Assembly (NCBI GenBank): GCA_018398805.1
Contig: JAGFBZ010002553.1
Location: 43,800-107,799, forward strand
Origin: Hirundichthys speculiger
Taxonomy: Eukaryota > Chordata > Actinopteri > Beloniformes > Exocoetidae
DNA: 64,000 nt
Reading direction: 5' to 3'
Shown: one piece after another, positions 44,701 through 52,767 of the stretch
Layout: each line of letters opens with the position of its first letter
How positions within the stretch are numbered: the first letter of the stretch is position 1
Notes under the pieces: model-generated
What the model saw: the letters and a program-made list of their open reading frames with translations, nothing else
What the model was told of the DNA's origin: nothing
The model's database searches: none
Position numbers and translations under genes: made by a program

Positions 44701-45115
44701 GACGACAGTGGACATCGGTACCGACTCTACCTGGATGAGCTGGAGGACGGCGGCGGTGGCGGTGGCGGTGGCGGGGGCGGCGGCACGGCGCCCCCTCCCA
44801 GCAACTCAGCAGCACTGCAGGGTAAGAGGAGCTTCCTGAAGGTCACGTTGGTGCACCGCGGACACGTTTGAGTCTGTCATGGAGGATCCACCTGCACCTG
44901 GAACCACCTGCAGGAGGATCCACCTGCACCTGGATCCACCTGCAGGTTTCAGTTCTGGTAGTTCGTTGGTGTTCTGATGTTCTGTTGGATCTTCTGCAGC
45001 TCTGGAGAAGATGACGCTGAGTAACGGAGCGGAGAACGGGAATCCCTCCATCTCCACGGAGACGCCACCAGAGGAGACCCCCCCGAAGCCTTCAGAGACC
45101 CGCCCCTCCTCGTAG
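32465..45115 (+). CDS. gopc: Golgi-associated PDZ and coiled-coil protein (GOPC/PIST/CAL), with a +1 frameshift in exon 4
   Basis: A Golgi/TGN adaptor that binds C-terminal PDZ ligands of membrane cargo (CFTR in mammals) and steers them between surface delivery and lysosomes. Nine exons: 32465-32725, 34816-34980, 38673-38696 (microexon), 42409-42585, 42700-42865, 42951-43046, 44373-44537, 44626-44821, 45000-45115; about 454 residues if one surplus base is ignored. Seen: the [18 protein letters not shown]-terminal block, two coiled coils ([16 protein letters not shown]...; [18 protein letters not shown]...), [20 protein letters not shown], and one PDZ domain (about 278-361) with carboxylate loop GLGISITGG, then [15 protein letters not shown] and a 12-Gly run. 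Nearly every block matches human GOPC as I recall it; the C-terminus after the Gly run does not. Intron phases agree everywhere except exon 4, which carries one extra G near 42448. As written the mRNA would lose the second coiled coil and PDZ. Confidence 0.95.
32691..33180 (+). repeat. 70-bp tandem array made from the gopc exon 1/intron 1 junction
   Basis: Seven units start at 32691, 32761, 32831, 32901, 32971, 33041 and 33111, all exactly 70 bp. Each holds 35 bp of exon-derived sequence ending CACAAGCTGGAG and 35 bp of intron beginning GTGGGTTCTG; the seventh lacks the donor. Units differ by few substitutions (CAGTTA/TAGTTA, GGCACC/GGTACC). Confidence 0.97.
33265..34420. repeat. 32-bp minisatellite in gopc intron 1
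   Basis: Unit TGAACCTGACTCGGATGAAC plus CAGGTTAAACTC, about 35 copies, with a longer variant containing GATTTAGGTTAAACTAGATT that recurs every few units, and some decayed units near 33850-33960. Confidence 0.95.
34421..34815. other. rest of gopc intron 1
   Basis: Unique AT-rich sequence up to a pyrimidine-containing acceptor; no further feature. Confidence 0.6.
34816..34980 (+). CDS. gopc: gopc exon 2, first coiled coil
   Basis: TTCAG|GCC to CTG|GTAGGT, 55 codons with both ends in phase 0. Translation [20 protein letters not shown]... through KDRL is the same length as the human segment ending IKAKL at residue 150 as I recall it. Confidence 0.93.
35110..38170. repeat. AT-rich array of about 520-bp units in gopc intron 2
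   Basis: The landmark TTTTAACAGAAAATTGCAA recurs at 35281, 35813, 36327, 36839, 37363 and 37887, so units are 512-532 bp, about six in all, the last partial. Within each unit, words such as ACTTTTTGAC and GTAAAATCAC recur, suggesting older short repeats. No frames. Confidence 0.95.
38171..38672. other. 3' end of gopc intron 2
   Basis: Unique sequence that ends in a strong CTTCTTCCTCTGCTTCC pyrimidine tract before the microexon; a TGC word within the tract is of the kind bound by SRRM4 in neuronal microexons (inference). Confidence 0.5.
38673..38696 (+). CDS. gopc: gopc 24-nt alternative microexon (PVPTLEVM)
   Basis: A long pyrimidine tract (about 38634-38667) and CCCTAAAG acceptor precede 24 bp, followed by a consensus donor GTAAGTTTG. 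The 8 codons read PVPTLEVM in phase 0. In human GOPC the alternatively spliced 8-residue segment (151-158, SGPSVEEL as I recall) falls at exactly this junction, and Pro-3, a hydroxyl at 4, an aliphatic at 5 and Glu-6 agree. Skipping it joins exon 2 to the [11 protein letters not shown] exon in frame. Confidence 0.8.
39044..40113. mobile_element. hAT-like MITE (TATCGG family), long copy
   Basis: Left part GGCCGATAACAGGAAATTAT with GACGTCATCCCGATAAGTCC, right end TTATCGGTTATCGG...TGCATCCCTAA, complementary to the TTAGGGGTGCAC start seen in the copy at 53978. Related copies: 53978-54560 and, inverted, 60276-60850. No transposase. Confidence 0.7.
40259..41720. mobile_element. hAT/Charlie-like element, 1.46 kb
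   Basis: Left end CAGGGGTGTCAA and right end TTGACACCCCTG are exact 12-bp inverted repeats; GTCTTTG adjoins both ends. A second left end (CAGGGGTGTCAAACTGATCC) at 41439 suggests a nested or duplicated terminus. Contains a 24-base G run. No transposase frame recognised. Confidence 0.65.
41794..41953. repeat. 12-bp minisatellite AGGAGCCGGTTT in gopc intron 3
   Basis: About 13 near-perfect units with one 6-bp partial; gives GAGLGAGL and RLLNRLLN frames that are repeat artefacts. Confidence 0.95.
42409..42585 (+). CDS. gopc: gopc exon 4, second coiled coil, contains a 1-bp insertion
   Basis: TGTTCCAG|GAACAG to GGCAG|GTGAGG. Before about 42447 frame 0 gives [13 protein letters not shown]; after 42449 only the +1 frame gives [24 protein letters not shown]...ELAGR, the conserved coiled coil. 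The length of 177 is a multiple of 3, yet the flanking phases (0 in, 2 out) demand a remainder of 2, so an extra base is shown independently of protein similarity. The surplus G is in TCCGGAGG (42446-42453). Confidence 0.9.
42700..42865 (+). CDS. gopc: gopc exon 5
   Basis: TTTTCAG|G to CAT|GTGAGT. One base completes the split Arg codon, then [22 protein letters not shown]...ACRGR and a variable [13 protein letters not shown] linker, 55 codons ending in phase 0. The block is almost identical to human GOPC. Confidence 0.94.
42951..43046 (+). CDS. gopc: gopc exon 6, start of the PDZ domain
   Basis: GGTCACAG|GAACCG to ATCACA|GTAAGA, 32 codons in phase 0. Encodes [23 protein letters not shown], the first PDZ strand and the GLGI peptide-binding loop. 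The following intron is almost wholly telomere-like repeat. Confidence 0.94.
43091..44332. repeat. 1.24-kb degenerate telomere-like array in gopc intron 6
   Basis: Continuous CCCTAA-type repeat on the plus strand with C runs of 3-7 and frequent CCCCTAA, CCCTAG and CCCAA variants, filling all but about 85 bp of the intron between the two PDZ exons. One orientation throughout. Confidence 0.97.
44373..44537 (+). CDS. gopc: gopc exon 7, core of the PDZ domain
   Basis: CTTCTTCAG|GGCGGG to CAGCAG|GTAGCT, 55 codons in phase 0. [18 protein letters not shown], then [17 protein letters not shown] and [11 protein letters not shown]; the His opening the alpha-B helix (HKEAV) is the class I PDZ specificity residue. 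Confidence 0.95.
44626..44821 (+). CDS. gopc: gopc exon 8, end of PDZ, acidic region and poly-Gly
   Basis: A (GT)n tract and CGCAG acceptor precede [20 protein letters not shown]. The exon then encodes [13 protein letters not shown] and a run of 12 glycines from a GGY/GGC triplet repeat at about 44746-44784, absent from human GOPC as I recall it. Donor CAGG|GTAAGA leaves phase 1. Confidence 0.93.
45000..45115 (+). CDS. gopc: gopc terminal exon
   Basis: CTTCTGCAG|CTCTGG; the split Ala codon is completed and [15 protein letters not shown]...ETRPSS follows to a TAG at 45113-45115. This acidic, Pro-rich tail shows little likeness to the mammalian C-terminus, but splice signals and phase support it. 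Confidence 0.85.
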
Positions 45116-46070
45116 ACGAACCTGCTGTCACCGTTTTCACACCAGGAGACGACTGAGAGACGGTCCGAGGGAGACGGACAGACGGACGAGACCCGTCCGT
45201 CTGTCCGTTCTCCCTCTGAGCTCTGCGGTTTCGGGTGGAATTAAAGATGTTTTAGCGGTTATGTGGAGCAGTGGTGGATGCTGGGAAATGTTACACTTCT
45301 GGGAGGGGCTTAATTACCAAAACTGACAGGAACGAACAGGAAGCTGTACGTGTCAGAGGAGCGAGGAGGAGCCGACTGAAAATGTCGTTCAGGGAGGTTC
45401 TGGTCGTAGCTGACGGTACCTGAGGAGCGTTAGCGAACGTCGTTAGCTTGAAGAGTCGGAACAGAACCAACAGGTGTTTTCTCAAAAATCCGATCAGACC
45501 TGTCGAACCGTGTGACTCGTGTCAGGCCTCAAACTGGTCCTTCTGGTTCTGAAGACTCCGCCCCCCCAGGTCTCACCTGCTCCTGACATTTTCAGGCGTC
45601 CTCGTCCTCGTCCAGGTCCTGACACGTACGCGTGACTGCGTCCCGTCACTTCCTGTCCAGGACGCAGGCGGTTCTAAAGCTCGTGTCCTTCACTACCGTC
45701 GTGGCTCGTCACGGATCTGTCAGACATGAAGGGCTGGTTGGTTCTGATCCGCCTCATGTGTTGATTAAATCCAGTTAACTTCTGTGTTGATCTGTATTCT
45801 CTTTGGTTCTGGTTCTTCTTCTTGTGCGTCTGGGAGTCAAATGAACTTAGAGGAGGACCTGATTATTGATCCAACCTGCTGGTTCTGACCCAGATGGACT
45901 CTGTGGTTCCAGTTTTTCCTCCTCACTTCCTCTCTTTGTTTCCTGACCCGGTTCTGGTTTCTGACTTCCTGACCCGGTTCTGGTTTCTGACTTCTAGAAT
46001 CTTCATGGGTAGATCAAGCTGTCTTTATTTATTATTTCTTTACATTTCAATAAAGTTTTGTTTCCACTTT
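45116..46070 (+). other. gopc: gopc 3' UTR
   Basis: Unique sequence after the stop with no coding frame. AATAAA at 46049-46054 is followed by a GT-rich stretch (GTTTTGTTTCC, TTTGGTTTGTGTC), a standard cleavage signal. A self-complementary CGGACGGACG/CCGTCCGTC element lies at about 45173-45206. Confidence 0.7.
46049..46054 (+). promoter_or_regulatory. gopc: gopc polyadenylation signal
   Basis: Canonical AATAAA with a downstream GT-rich element within 30 bp; the only such pairing between the stop codon and the GGAT satellite. Confidence 0.65.
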
Positions 46071-46218
46071 GGTTTGTGTCCAACATCCTTGAAGTTCCTT
46101 CAGTTTCACCACCGACGCCACTAGAACATGAACAGAACCGAGACGTTCAAATGAAATCAATGAAATCTGCGTCTGAGGCTGCAGTTTAACCAGGACAACT
46201 CAGTTAATCCAGTTAGAA

Positions 46219-46775
46219 TGGAGAAGGAGGGATGAATTGATGGAGGGATGAAGGCGTGATGATGGATGAATTGAAGGAGGGATGGATGAATTGAAGGAGG
46301 GATGATGGATGGATGAATTGAAGGAGGGATGATGGATGAATTGATGGAGAGATGATGGATGAATTGAAGGAGCGGTGGATGGATGGATGAACTGAAGGAG
46401 GGATGATGGATGGATGGATTGATGGAGGGATGGATGGATGGATGAATTGAAGGAGGGATGGATGAATTGAAGGAGGGATGAAGGAGGGAATTGATGGATG
46501 GATGAATTGAAGGAGGGATGGATGGATGAATTGATGGAGGGATGGATGAATTGAAGGAGGGATGATGGATGGATGAATTGAAGGAGGGATGATAGATGAA
46601 TTGAAGGAGGGATGATGGATGAATTGATGGAGAGATGATGGATGAATTGAAGGAGCGGTGGATGGATGGATGAATTGAAGGAGGGATGATGGATGGATGG
46701 ATTGATGGAGGGATGGATGGATGGATAATTGAATGATGGATGGAGAATTGAAGGTAGGGATTAAGGAGGAAGTGG
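46219..46775. repeat. GGAT/GAATTGAAGGAGG satellite, left block
   Basis: Irregular units built from GATGGATGAATTGAAGGAGG; a roughly 290-bp higher-order duplication is visible (46310-46450 versus 46560-46720). Confidence 0.94.
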
Positions 46776-46985
46776 CTTGATTAATTGAGGAGGGATGGAT
46801 GTATTAATTTATTGAGGGATGGATGAATTTAAGTTATGATGATTGATGTATGAATTGAAGTATTGATGAATAGATTAATTTAATTAGTTATTATTTCTTA
46901 TTTATTTACAGCTTATTTCTTCATTGAATGCTCCTTTTATTGATATGAATTGAATTATTTCTTATTTACTGTTATTGATTTCAAT

Positions 46986-48899
46986 TCGTTCTTTCTTCAT
47001 TTATTTCTTTATTTCTTCTTGCTTACCTCCTTTTTTTCTTCCTTCTTCTTTTATTTCTTATCTTTATTTTCCTTTCTTCTTTTATTCCTTTCTTTATTTC
47101 TTCTTACCTTTCTCTTCTTTCTTCCTTATTTCTTCTTCTCTCTTCCTTTCCTTCTTCCTTCTTTCTTTCTTAATTATTCGTTCTTTCTTTCTCCTTCCTT
47201 TCCTTCTTCATTCTTTCTTTCTTCATTTCCTTATTTCTTCTGTTCTTTCTTTCTTTCTTTCTTTCTTTCATTCCTTTCTCTCTTTCTGTCCTTCTTTCTG
47301 TTCTTTCTTCCTTTACTTCTTTCTTTCTTTCTCCCTTCCTTTCCTTCTTCTTCCTTTCTTCTTCCTTCGCCTTCTTCATTCTCTCTTCCGATTCCTTCTT
47401 TCTTTCGTTTCTTCCTTTCTTTCTCTCTTCTTTCTTCTTCCTTCTTTCTTACTTTCTTCTTATCGTTTCTCTCTTTTCTCCCTTCTTTCTTTCTTTCTTT
47501 CTTCTTTCCTTCTTTCTTCTTCCCCTTCTTTCTTTCTTCCTCTTCCTTCTTTCTTGTCTTCTTTTCCCTTCTTTCCTTTCTTTCTTCCTTTCTTTCTTTC
47601 TTCTTTCTTTCTTCCTTTCTTTCTTTCTTCCTTTCTTGCCTTTCCTTTCTTTCTTCTTTCGTTTCTTTCTTCCATTTCGCTTCTTTCTCTTTCTTTCTTC
47701 CTTTCCTTCTTTCTTTCCTTTCTTTCTTTCTTCTTATCTTCCTTTCCTTCTTTCTTTCTTTCTTCTTTCTTTCTTTCCTTCGTTTTTCCTTTCTTTCTTC
47801 CTTTCTTTCTTCTTCCTTCTTTCTTTCTTTTTTCTTCCTTTTCCTTCATTTTCTTTCTTTCTTTCTTTCTCCCTCCTTCTTTCTCCTTCTTCCTTTCTTT
47901 CTTTCTTCTTTCTTTCTTTTCTTCCTTTCGTTTCTTTCTTTCTTTCTTCTTCCTTTCTTTTTTTCTTCCTTCTTCTTCCTTTCTTTCTTCCTTTCCTTCT
48001 TTCTTTCTTCGCTTTCTTTCGTTTCTTTCCTCGCCTTCCGTCTTCTTTCTTCCTTCCTCTTTCTTTCTTTCATTCCTTTCTTCTTTCTTCCCTTCTTCCT
48101 TTGCTTTACTTCCTTCTTTACTTTGCTTCCTTTCTTTCTTTCTTTCTTTGCTTGCCTTTTCCTTCTTTTCTGTTGACAGTCTTATTTCTTCTTTCTTCCT
48201 TTCCTTCTTTCTTTCTATTCTTCTTCTTTCCTTTCCTTCTTGTCTTACCTTTCTTCTTTTCCTGTTCTTTCTTTTCTCACTTCTTTCTTTCTTTCTTTCT
48301 GCCTGTTCTTTCTTTCTTTCTTCTTTCTTCCTTTTCGCTCTTTTCTTTTTTTTCCTTTCCCTTCTTTCTTCTTTCTTTCTTTCTTCTTTCTTCCTTTCCT
48401 TCTTAATCTTATCCTTTCTTCTTCCCTCCATTTCTTTCTTCCTCTTCCTTTCTTTCTTTCTTCTTTCTTTCTTTGCCTTCTTTCGTTTCTTTCTTCTTTC
48501 TTTCATTTCCTTTCTTTTTCTTCCTTCTTCTTCCTTTCTTCTTCCTTTCCTTCTTTCCTTTCTTCCTTTTCTTTTCTTTCTTCCTCTCCTTCCTTCTTCT
48601 TTCTTTCCTTTTCCTTCTCTTCTTTCTTTCTTCCTTTCTTTCTTTCTTCCCTATCTTTACCTTTCCTTTCTTCCGTTCTTTCTTTCTTCCTTTCTTTCTT
48701 TCTTTCTTTCTTCATTTTCCTTCTTTCATTTCTTTCTTTCTTTGCTTCTTTCTGTCCTTTCATTCTTTCTTTCTTTCTTCTTTGGACTTCTTCCTTCTTT
48801 CATTCTTTCTTTCTTCCTATTACTTTCTTTCTTTCCTTCTTCTTTCTATTCTTGTCTTCCTATTCCTTCGTTTCTGTGCTGTCGTGGTTTCTTCCTTTC
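46986..48899. repeat. 1.9-kb polypyrimidine tract (CTTT/CTTC)n
   Basis: Almost only C and T on the plus strand, with very sparse purines, hence homopurine on the minus strand. Open frames of up to 658 codons ([16 protein letters not shown]) are consequences of composition, not genes. Confidence 0.97.
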
Positions 48900-49585
48900 A
48901 AGGATGATGGATTTGGGTGAAATTGAAGGAGGGATGAGGATGAGGATGTGATAATGAGGAGGGATGGATATTGTGGAGGAGATGGATGGATGAAGATGGG
49001 GGAGGAGGAGGGATGAATTGAGGAGGCTGGATGAAATTAAGGATATTGATGGCTGGATGAAATTGAAGGAGGGATGGATGGATGGAGGGATGATGGATGA
49101 ATTGAAGGATGGATGATGGATGGAGGGAGATGGATGAATTGAATAGGATGGATTGATGGATGAATTGAATTAGGGATGATGATGATGAATTGAAGATGGA
49201 TGGATGGGTGAATGATTAAGGGGATGATGATGGATGAGGATGATGGAGGATTGAAGGAATGGTGTGATTGATTAGGGATGATGGCTGTATGATGAAATTT
49301 ATTACTGAAGGAGGGATGAATTGAAGGAGGATGGGCTGAATTGAAGGATGATGTGATGGATGGATGATTTGAAGGGAGGATGGAGGATGGATTTATGGTG
49401 ATTGAGGATGGATGATGATGAGGGATTGATGGATGGATGAATTGAAGGAGGGATGGATGAATCGATGGATGGATGAATTGATGGAGGAATGATGGATGGA
49501 TGAATTGATGGGGGGATGAAGGTTAGAAGGAGGGATGGATGGATGAATTGATGGATGGATGATTGATGGAGGGATGAATGATTAA
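48900..49585. repeat. GGAT/GAATTGAAGGAGG satellite, right block
   Basis: Same unit and same strand as the left block, more decayed near the tract and regular again by 49430. The pyrimidine tract therefore sits inside one satellite. Confidence 0.93.
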
Positions 49586-50479
49586 AGGAGGATGATATCC
49601 TCTCTGCTCTAAGAGTCTTTCTGCTGAACGAGTGTTTAGCAGCTGATTCGTCATCAAAAGTAAATTTTAAATCATAAACTTGTGATTTTGTGATTTTGCA
49701 GAAGTTAATATTTAACGGCTAAAAGCTAAAATATTCAATTCAATTTAAAAAACTGCTATTTTGATTCATAATTTTACAGCTTTATTTTTAAAACCAAAAC
49801 TAAAAACCAGTTTTACAACAAAAAGTTGCCAAACTCACAATTTTGCACAATTTGTGAATTTTGTTGACGAAAAAAAAATTGAATTAATGTCAAAAAGTTA
49901 AGATTTTGTGAAATTTGAGATTTTGTGACAAAAATTTCAGATTTTAGGTCAAAGTCGTAATTTAATGTGAAATGGTTGCAATTTTGCAAAAGTATTTAGG
50001 AAAAATGTTCTGCAATTTTACAACAAAAATGTGGAATTCTACAAAAGTTGTTTTTAAAACAAAAAGTTGAGATTTGTTTTGTCAAAATGTTGATCAAAAG
50101 GTTTAAAAGTTAAATTTGGGGTTTTTAACAACAAAATTTGTGACGTCTTAATTCTTCAGGCTTGTTTCTTGGACCGTTGGCGGTTCAACCTGCTCGTCTC
50201 CAGGCAACAGACCCGTTTCATGTTTGCTCATTTTCCCGCCTTCGGCTGATCTTCTCTAAAAAGCTGGACTCTGATTGGTTGACCGGTTCTGGCCTTCACG
50301 GTTCTGGTGTCTCCATTTCTGGACACGGACAGGTGGACCAGGTCTTCTGGACGTCTCATGGTTGGTCTCTGAGCGGAGGACGTCTCCATTCAGAGCAGGT
50401 TTCCACGGTAACCAGCTGTCCTCCGCGTCCGTAGCAACGCCGCTTCCTGTCCATCATTTTGACACTTCTAATAAGTCAG
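49586..50479. other. AT-rich low-complexity and unique DNA between convergent genes
   Basis: At 49640-50150, AAAACTGC/CACAATTTTG words resemble, in reverse orientation, the gopc intron 2 array. 50160-50450 is unique with no supported gene. Confidence 0.45.
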
Positions 50480-50694
50480 AAAAGATCTTTAGAAAATCGC
50501 TTTATTGGCCCCGATAATCAGTTAAAAATGACATTTATAAACGTTACAAACATTTGTGCGTTTAAGTTCAGTTTTTATCTGAGTTCCTGGTCCAGACCCG
50601 GTCCTCTGACCAGGTTCTGGACCATCGGATCAACCGGTTCTGGACCGTCAGCAGTCAGAACTGAGACTCTTAAAGGGCCAGTACGCTTTTATCC

Positions 50695-51432
50695 AGATGA
50701 AGACCTCGTTGATGATGAAGACCTGGTTGATGATGAAGACCTCGCTGATGAGGAAGACCTCGTTGATGAAGAAGACCTGGTTGATGATGAAGACCTCGTT
50801 GATGATGAAGACCTGAAGACCCGTTGATGATGAAGACCTCGTTAATGATGAAGACCTCCTTGATGAGGAAGACCTCGTTGATGAGGAAGACCTCGTTGAT
50901 GATGAAGACCTCCTTGATGAGGAAGACCTCGTTGATGATGAAGACCTCGTTAATGATGAAGACCTCCTTGATGAGGAAGACCTCGTTGATGATGAAGACC
51001 TCGTTAATGATGAAGACCTCCTTGATGAGGAAGACCTCGTTGATGAGGAAGACCTCGTTGATGATGAAGACCTCCTTGATGAGGAAGACCTCGTTGATGA
51101 TGAAGACCTCGTTAATGATGAAGACCTCCTTGATGAGGAAGACCTCGTTGATGATGAAGACCTCGTTAATGATGAAGACCTCCTTGATGAGGAAGACCTC
51201 GTTGATGATGAAGACCTCGTTGATGATGAAGACCTCGCTGATGAGGAAGACCTCGTTGATGATGAAGACCTCGTTGATGATGAAGACCTCCTTGATGATG
51301 AAGACCTCGTTGATGATGAAGACCTCGTTGATGAGGAAGACCTCCTTGATGATGAAGACCTCGTTGATGAGGAAGACCTCCTTGATGAGGAAGACCTCGT
51401 TGATGATGAAGACCTCGTTGATGAGGAGGACA
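50695..51432. repeat. 18-bp minisatellite GATGATGAAGACCTCGTT
   Basis: About 40 units with GATGAG/GATGAT and CTCGTT/CTCCTT/CTCGCT alternatives and one 9-bp irregularity near 50812. Multiple-of-3 unit, so DDEDLVD and MKTSLM frames arise without being genes. Probably in the cep85l 3' UTR. Confidence 0.96.
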
Positions 51433-51519
51433 GCAGCTGTCGGTTCTGTTGACGTCTTCGTTCACAACCATCTTCTCACAGTTACATCAAAATCCAACAT
51501 CTGAGCCTGAAAAAAAGGA

Positions 51520-52628
51520 GCTGGAGGATCTTCGGTGGTCTAGAGGTTCATCGGTGGTCTGGAGGTTCATCGGTGGTCTTTAGGACCATCGGTGGTCTAG
51601 AGTTTCATCGGTGGTCTGGAGGATCGTCTCAGGTTTAGAGGATCATCGGTGGTCTGGAGGATCTTCGGTGGTCTGGAGGATCGTCTCAGGTCTGGAGGAC
51701 CATCGGTGGTCTGGAGGTTCATCGGTGGTCTGGAGGATCTTCTGTGGTCTTTAGGACCATCGGTGGTCTAGAGGTTCATCGGTGGTCTGAAGGATCTTCG
51801 GTGGTCTTTAGGACCACCGGTGGTCTAGAGGTTCATCGGTGGTCTGGAGGTTCATCGGTGGTCTTTAGGACCATCGGTGGTCTTTAGGACCATCGGTGGT
51901 CTAGAGGTTCATCGGTGGTCTGGAGGATCATCGGTGGTCTGGAGGATCTTCGGTAGTCTGGAGGATCGTCTCAGGTCTGGAGGACCATCGGTGGTCTGGA
52001 GGGTCGTCTCAGGTCTGGAGGATCATCTGTGGTCTGGAGGATCATCGGTGGTCTGGAGGATCATCTGTGGTCTGGAGGATCATCTGTGGTCTGGAGGATC
52101 ATCGGTGGTCTGGAGGATCATCTGTGGTCTGGAGGATCATCGGTAGTCTGGAGGATCATCTGTGGTCTGGAGGATCGTCTCAGGTCTGGAGGATCATCGG
52201 TGGTCTGGAGGATCGTCTCAGGTCTGGAGGACCATCGGTGATCTGGAGGATCATCGGTGGTCTGGAGGATCTTCGGTGGTCTGGAGGACCATCGGTGGTC
52301 TGGAGGATCTTCGGTGGTCTGGAGGATCGTCTCAGGTCTGGAGGACCATCGGTGGTCTGGAGGATCTTCGGTGGTCTGGAGGATCTTCGGTGGTCTGGAG
52401 GATCCTGGAGGAGCTGGAGGATCTTCGGTGGTCTGGAGGATCGTCTCAGGTCTGGAGGATCGTCTCAGGTCTGGAGGATCTTCGGTGGTCTGGAGGATCT
52501 TCAGTGGTCTGGAGGATCATCGGTGGTCTGGTGGATCTTCGGTGGTCTGGAGGATCATCTCAGGTCTGGAGGATCATCGGTGGTCTGGAGGATCTTCGGT
52601 GGTCTGGAGGATCATCTGTGGTCTGGAG
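51520..52628. repeat. 19-bp minisatellite GGTCTGGAGGATCATCGGT
   Basis: About 58 units abutting the cep85l stop codon region, with CTTCGGT, CGTCTCA, CATCTGT and TTTAGGACC variants. Frames from it are artefacts. Confidence 0.96.
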
Positions 52629-52630
52629 GT

Positions 52631-52767
52631 TCAGCTGTCAGACAGGAAGTGGGCGCAGCGCTCTGAGATGTTCCTCCTCAGCTCATCCACGTCTCTCCTC
52701 AGACGTCCGACCTCCAGCAGCTTGAAGTTCACCTCCTGCTCCTCCACGGTCCGGTCCGTCTCCTCAG
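52631..52767 (-). CDS. cep85l: cep85l last coding exon
   Basis: CTGTTTCAG|CT completes the split Ser codon, then [20 protein letters not shown] and [24 protein letters not shown] with TGA at 52633-52631. The [13 protein letters not shown] block parallels RRDIEDLRTTMSDRYAQ; the last residues differ from the mammalian end. Confidence 0.88.

Larger units (their letters stand above)
50480..52630 (-). other. cep85l: probable cep85l 3' UTR, mostly minisatellite
   Basis: On the minus strand the first clear AATAAA after the stop is at 50506-50501 (GGCCAATAAAGCG). If used, the 3' UTR would be about 2.1 kb and nearly all two minisatellites (19-bp and 18-bp units) plus about 180 bp of unique sequence. 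The boundary is inferred; an earlier non-canonical signal is possible. Confidence 0.35.

Noticed and set aside
46950..48951. 658- and 408-codon Phe/Ser/Leu-rich frames and Lys/Glu/Arg-rich minus-strand frames
   Set aside because: A pure-pyrimidine tract contains no stop codons on the plus strand and few on the minus strand; composition alone gives the frames.
50459..51504. Acidic DDEDLVD and MKTSLM frames
   Set aside because: 18-bp repeat, probably in the cep85l 3' UTR and on the opposite strand.
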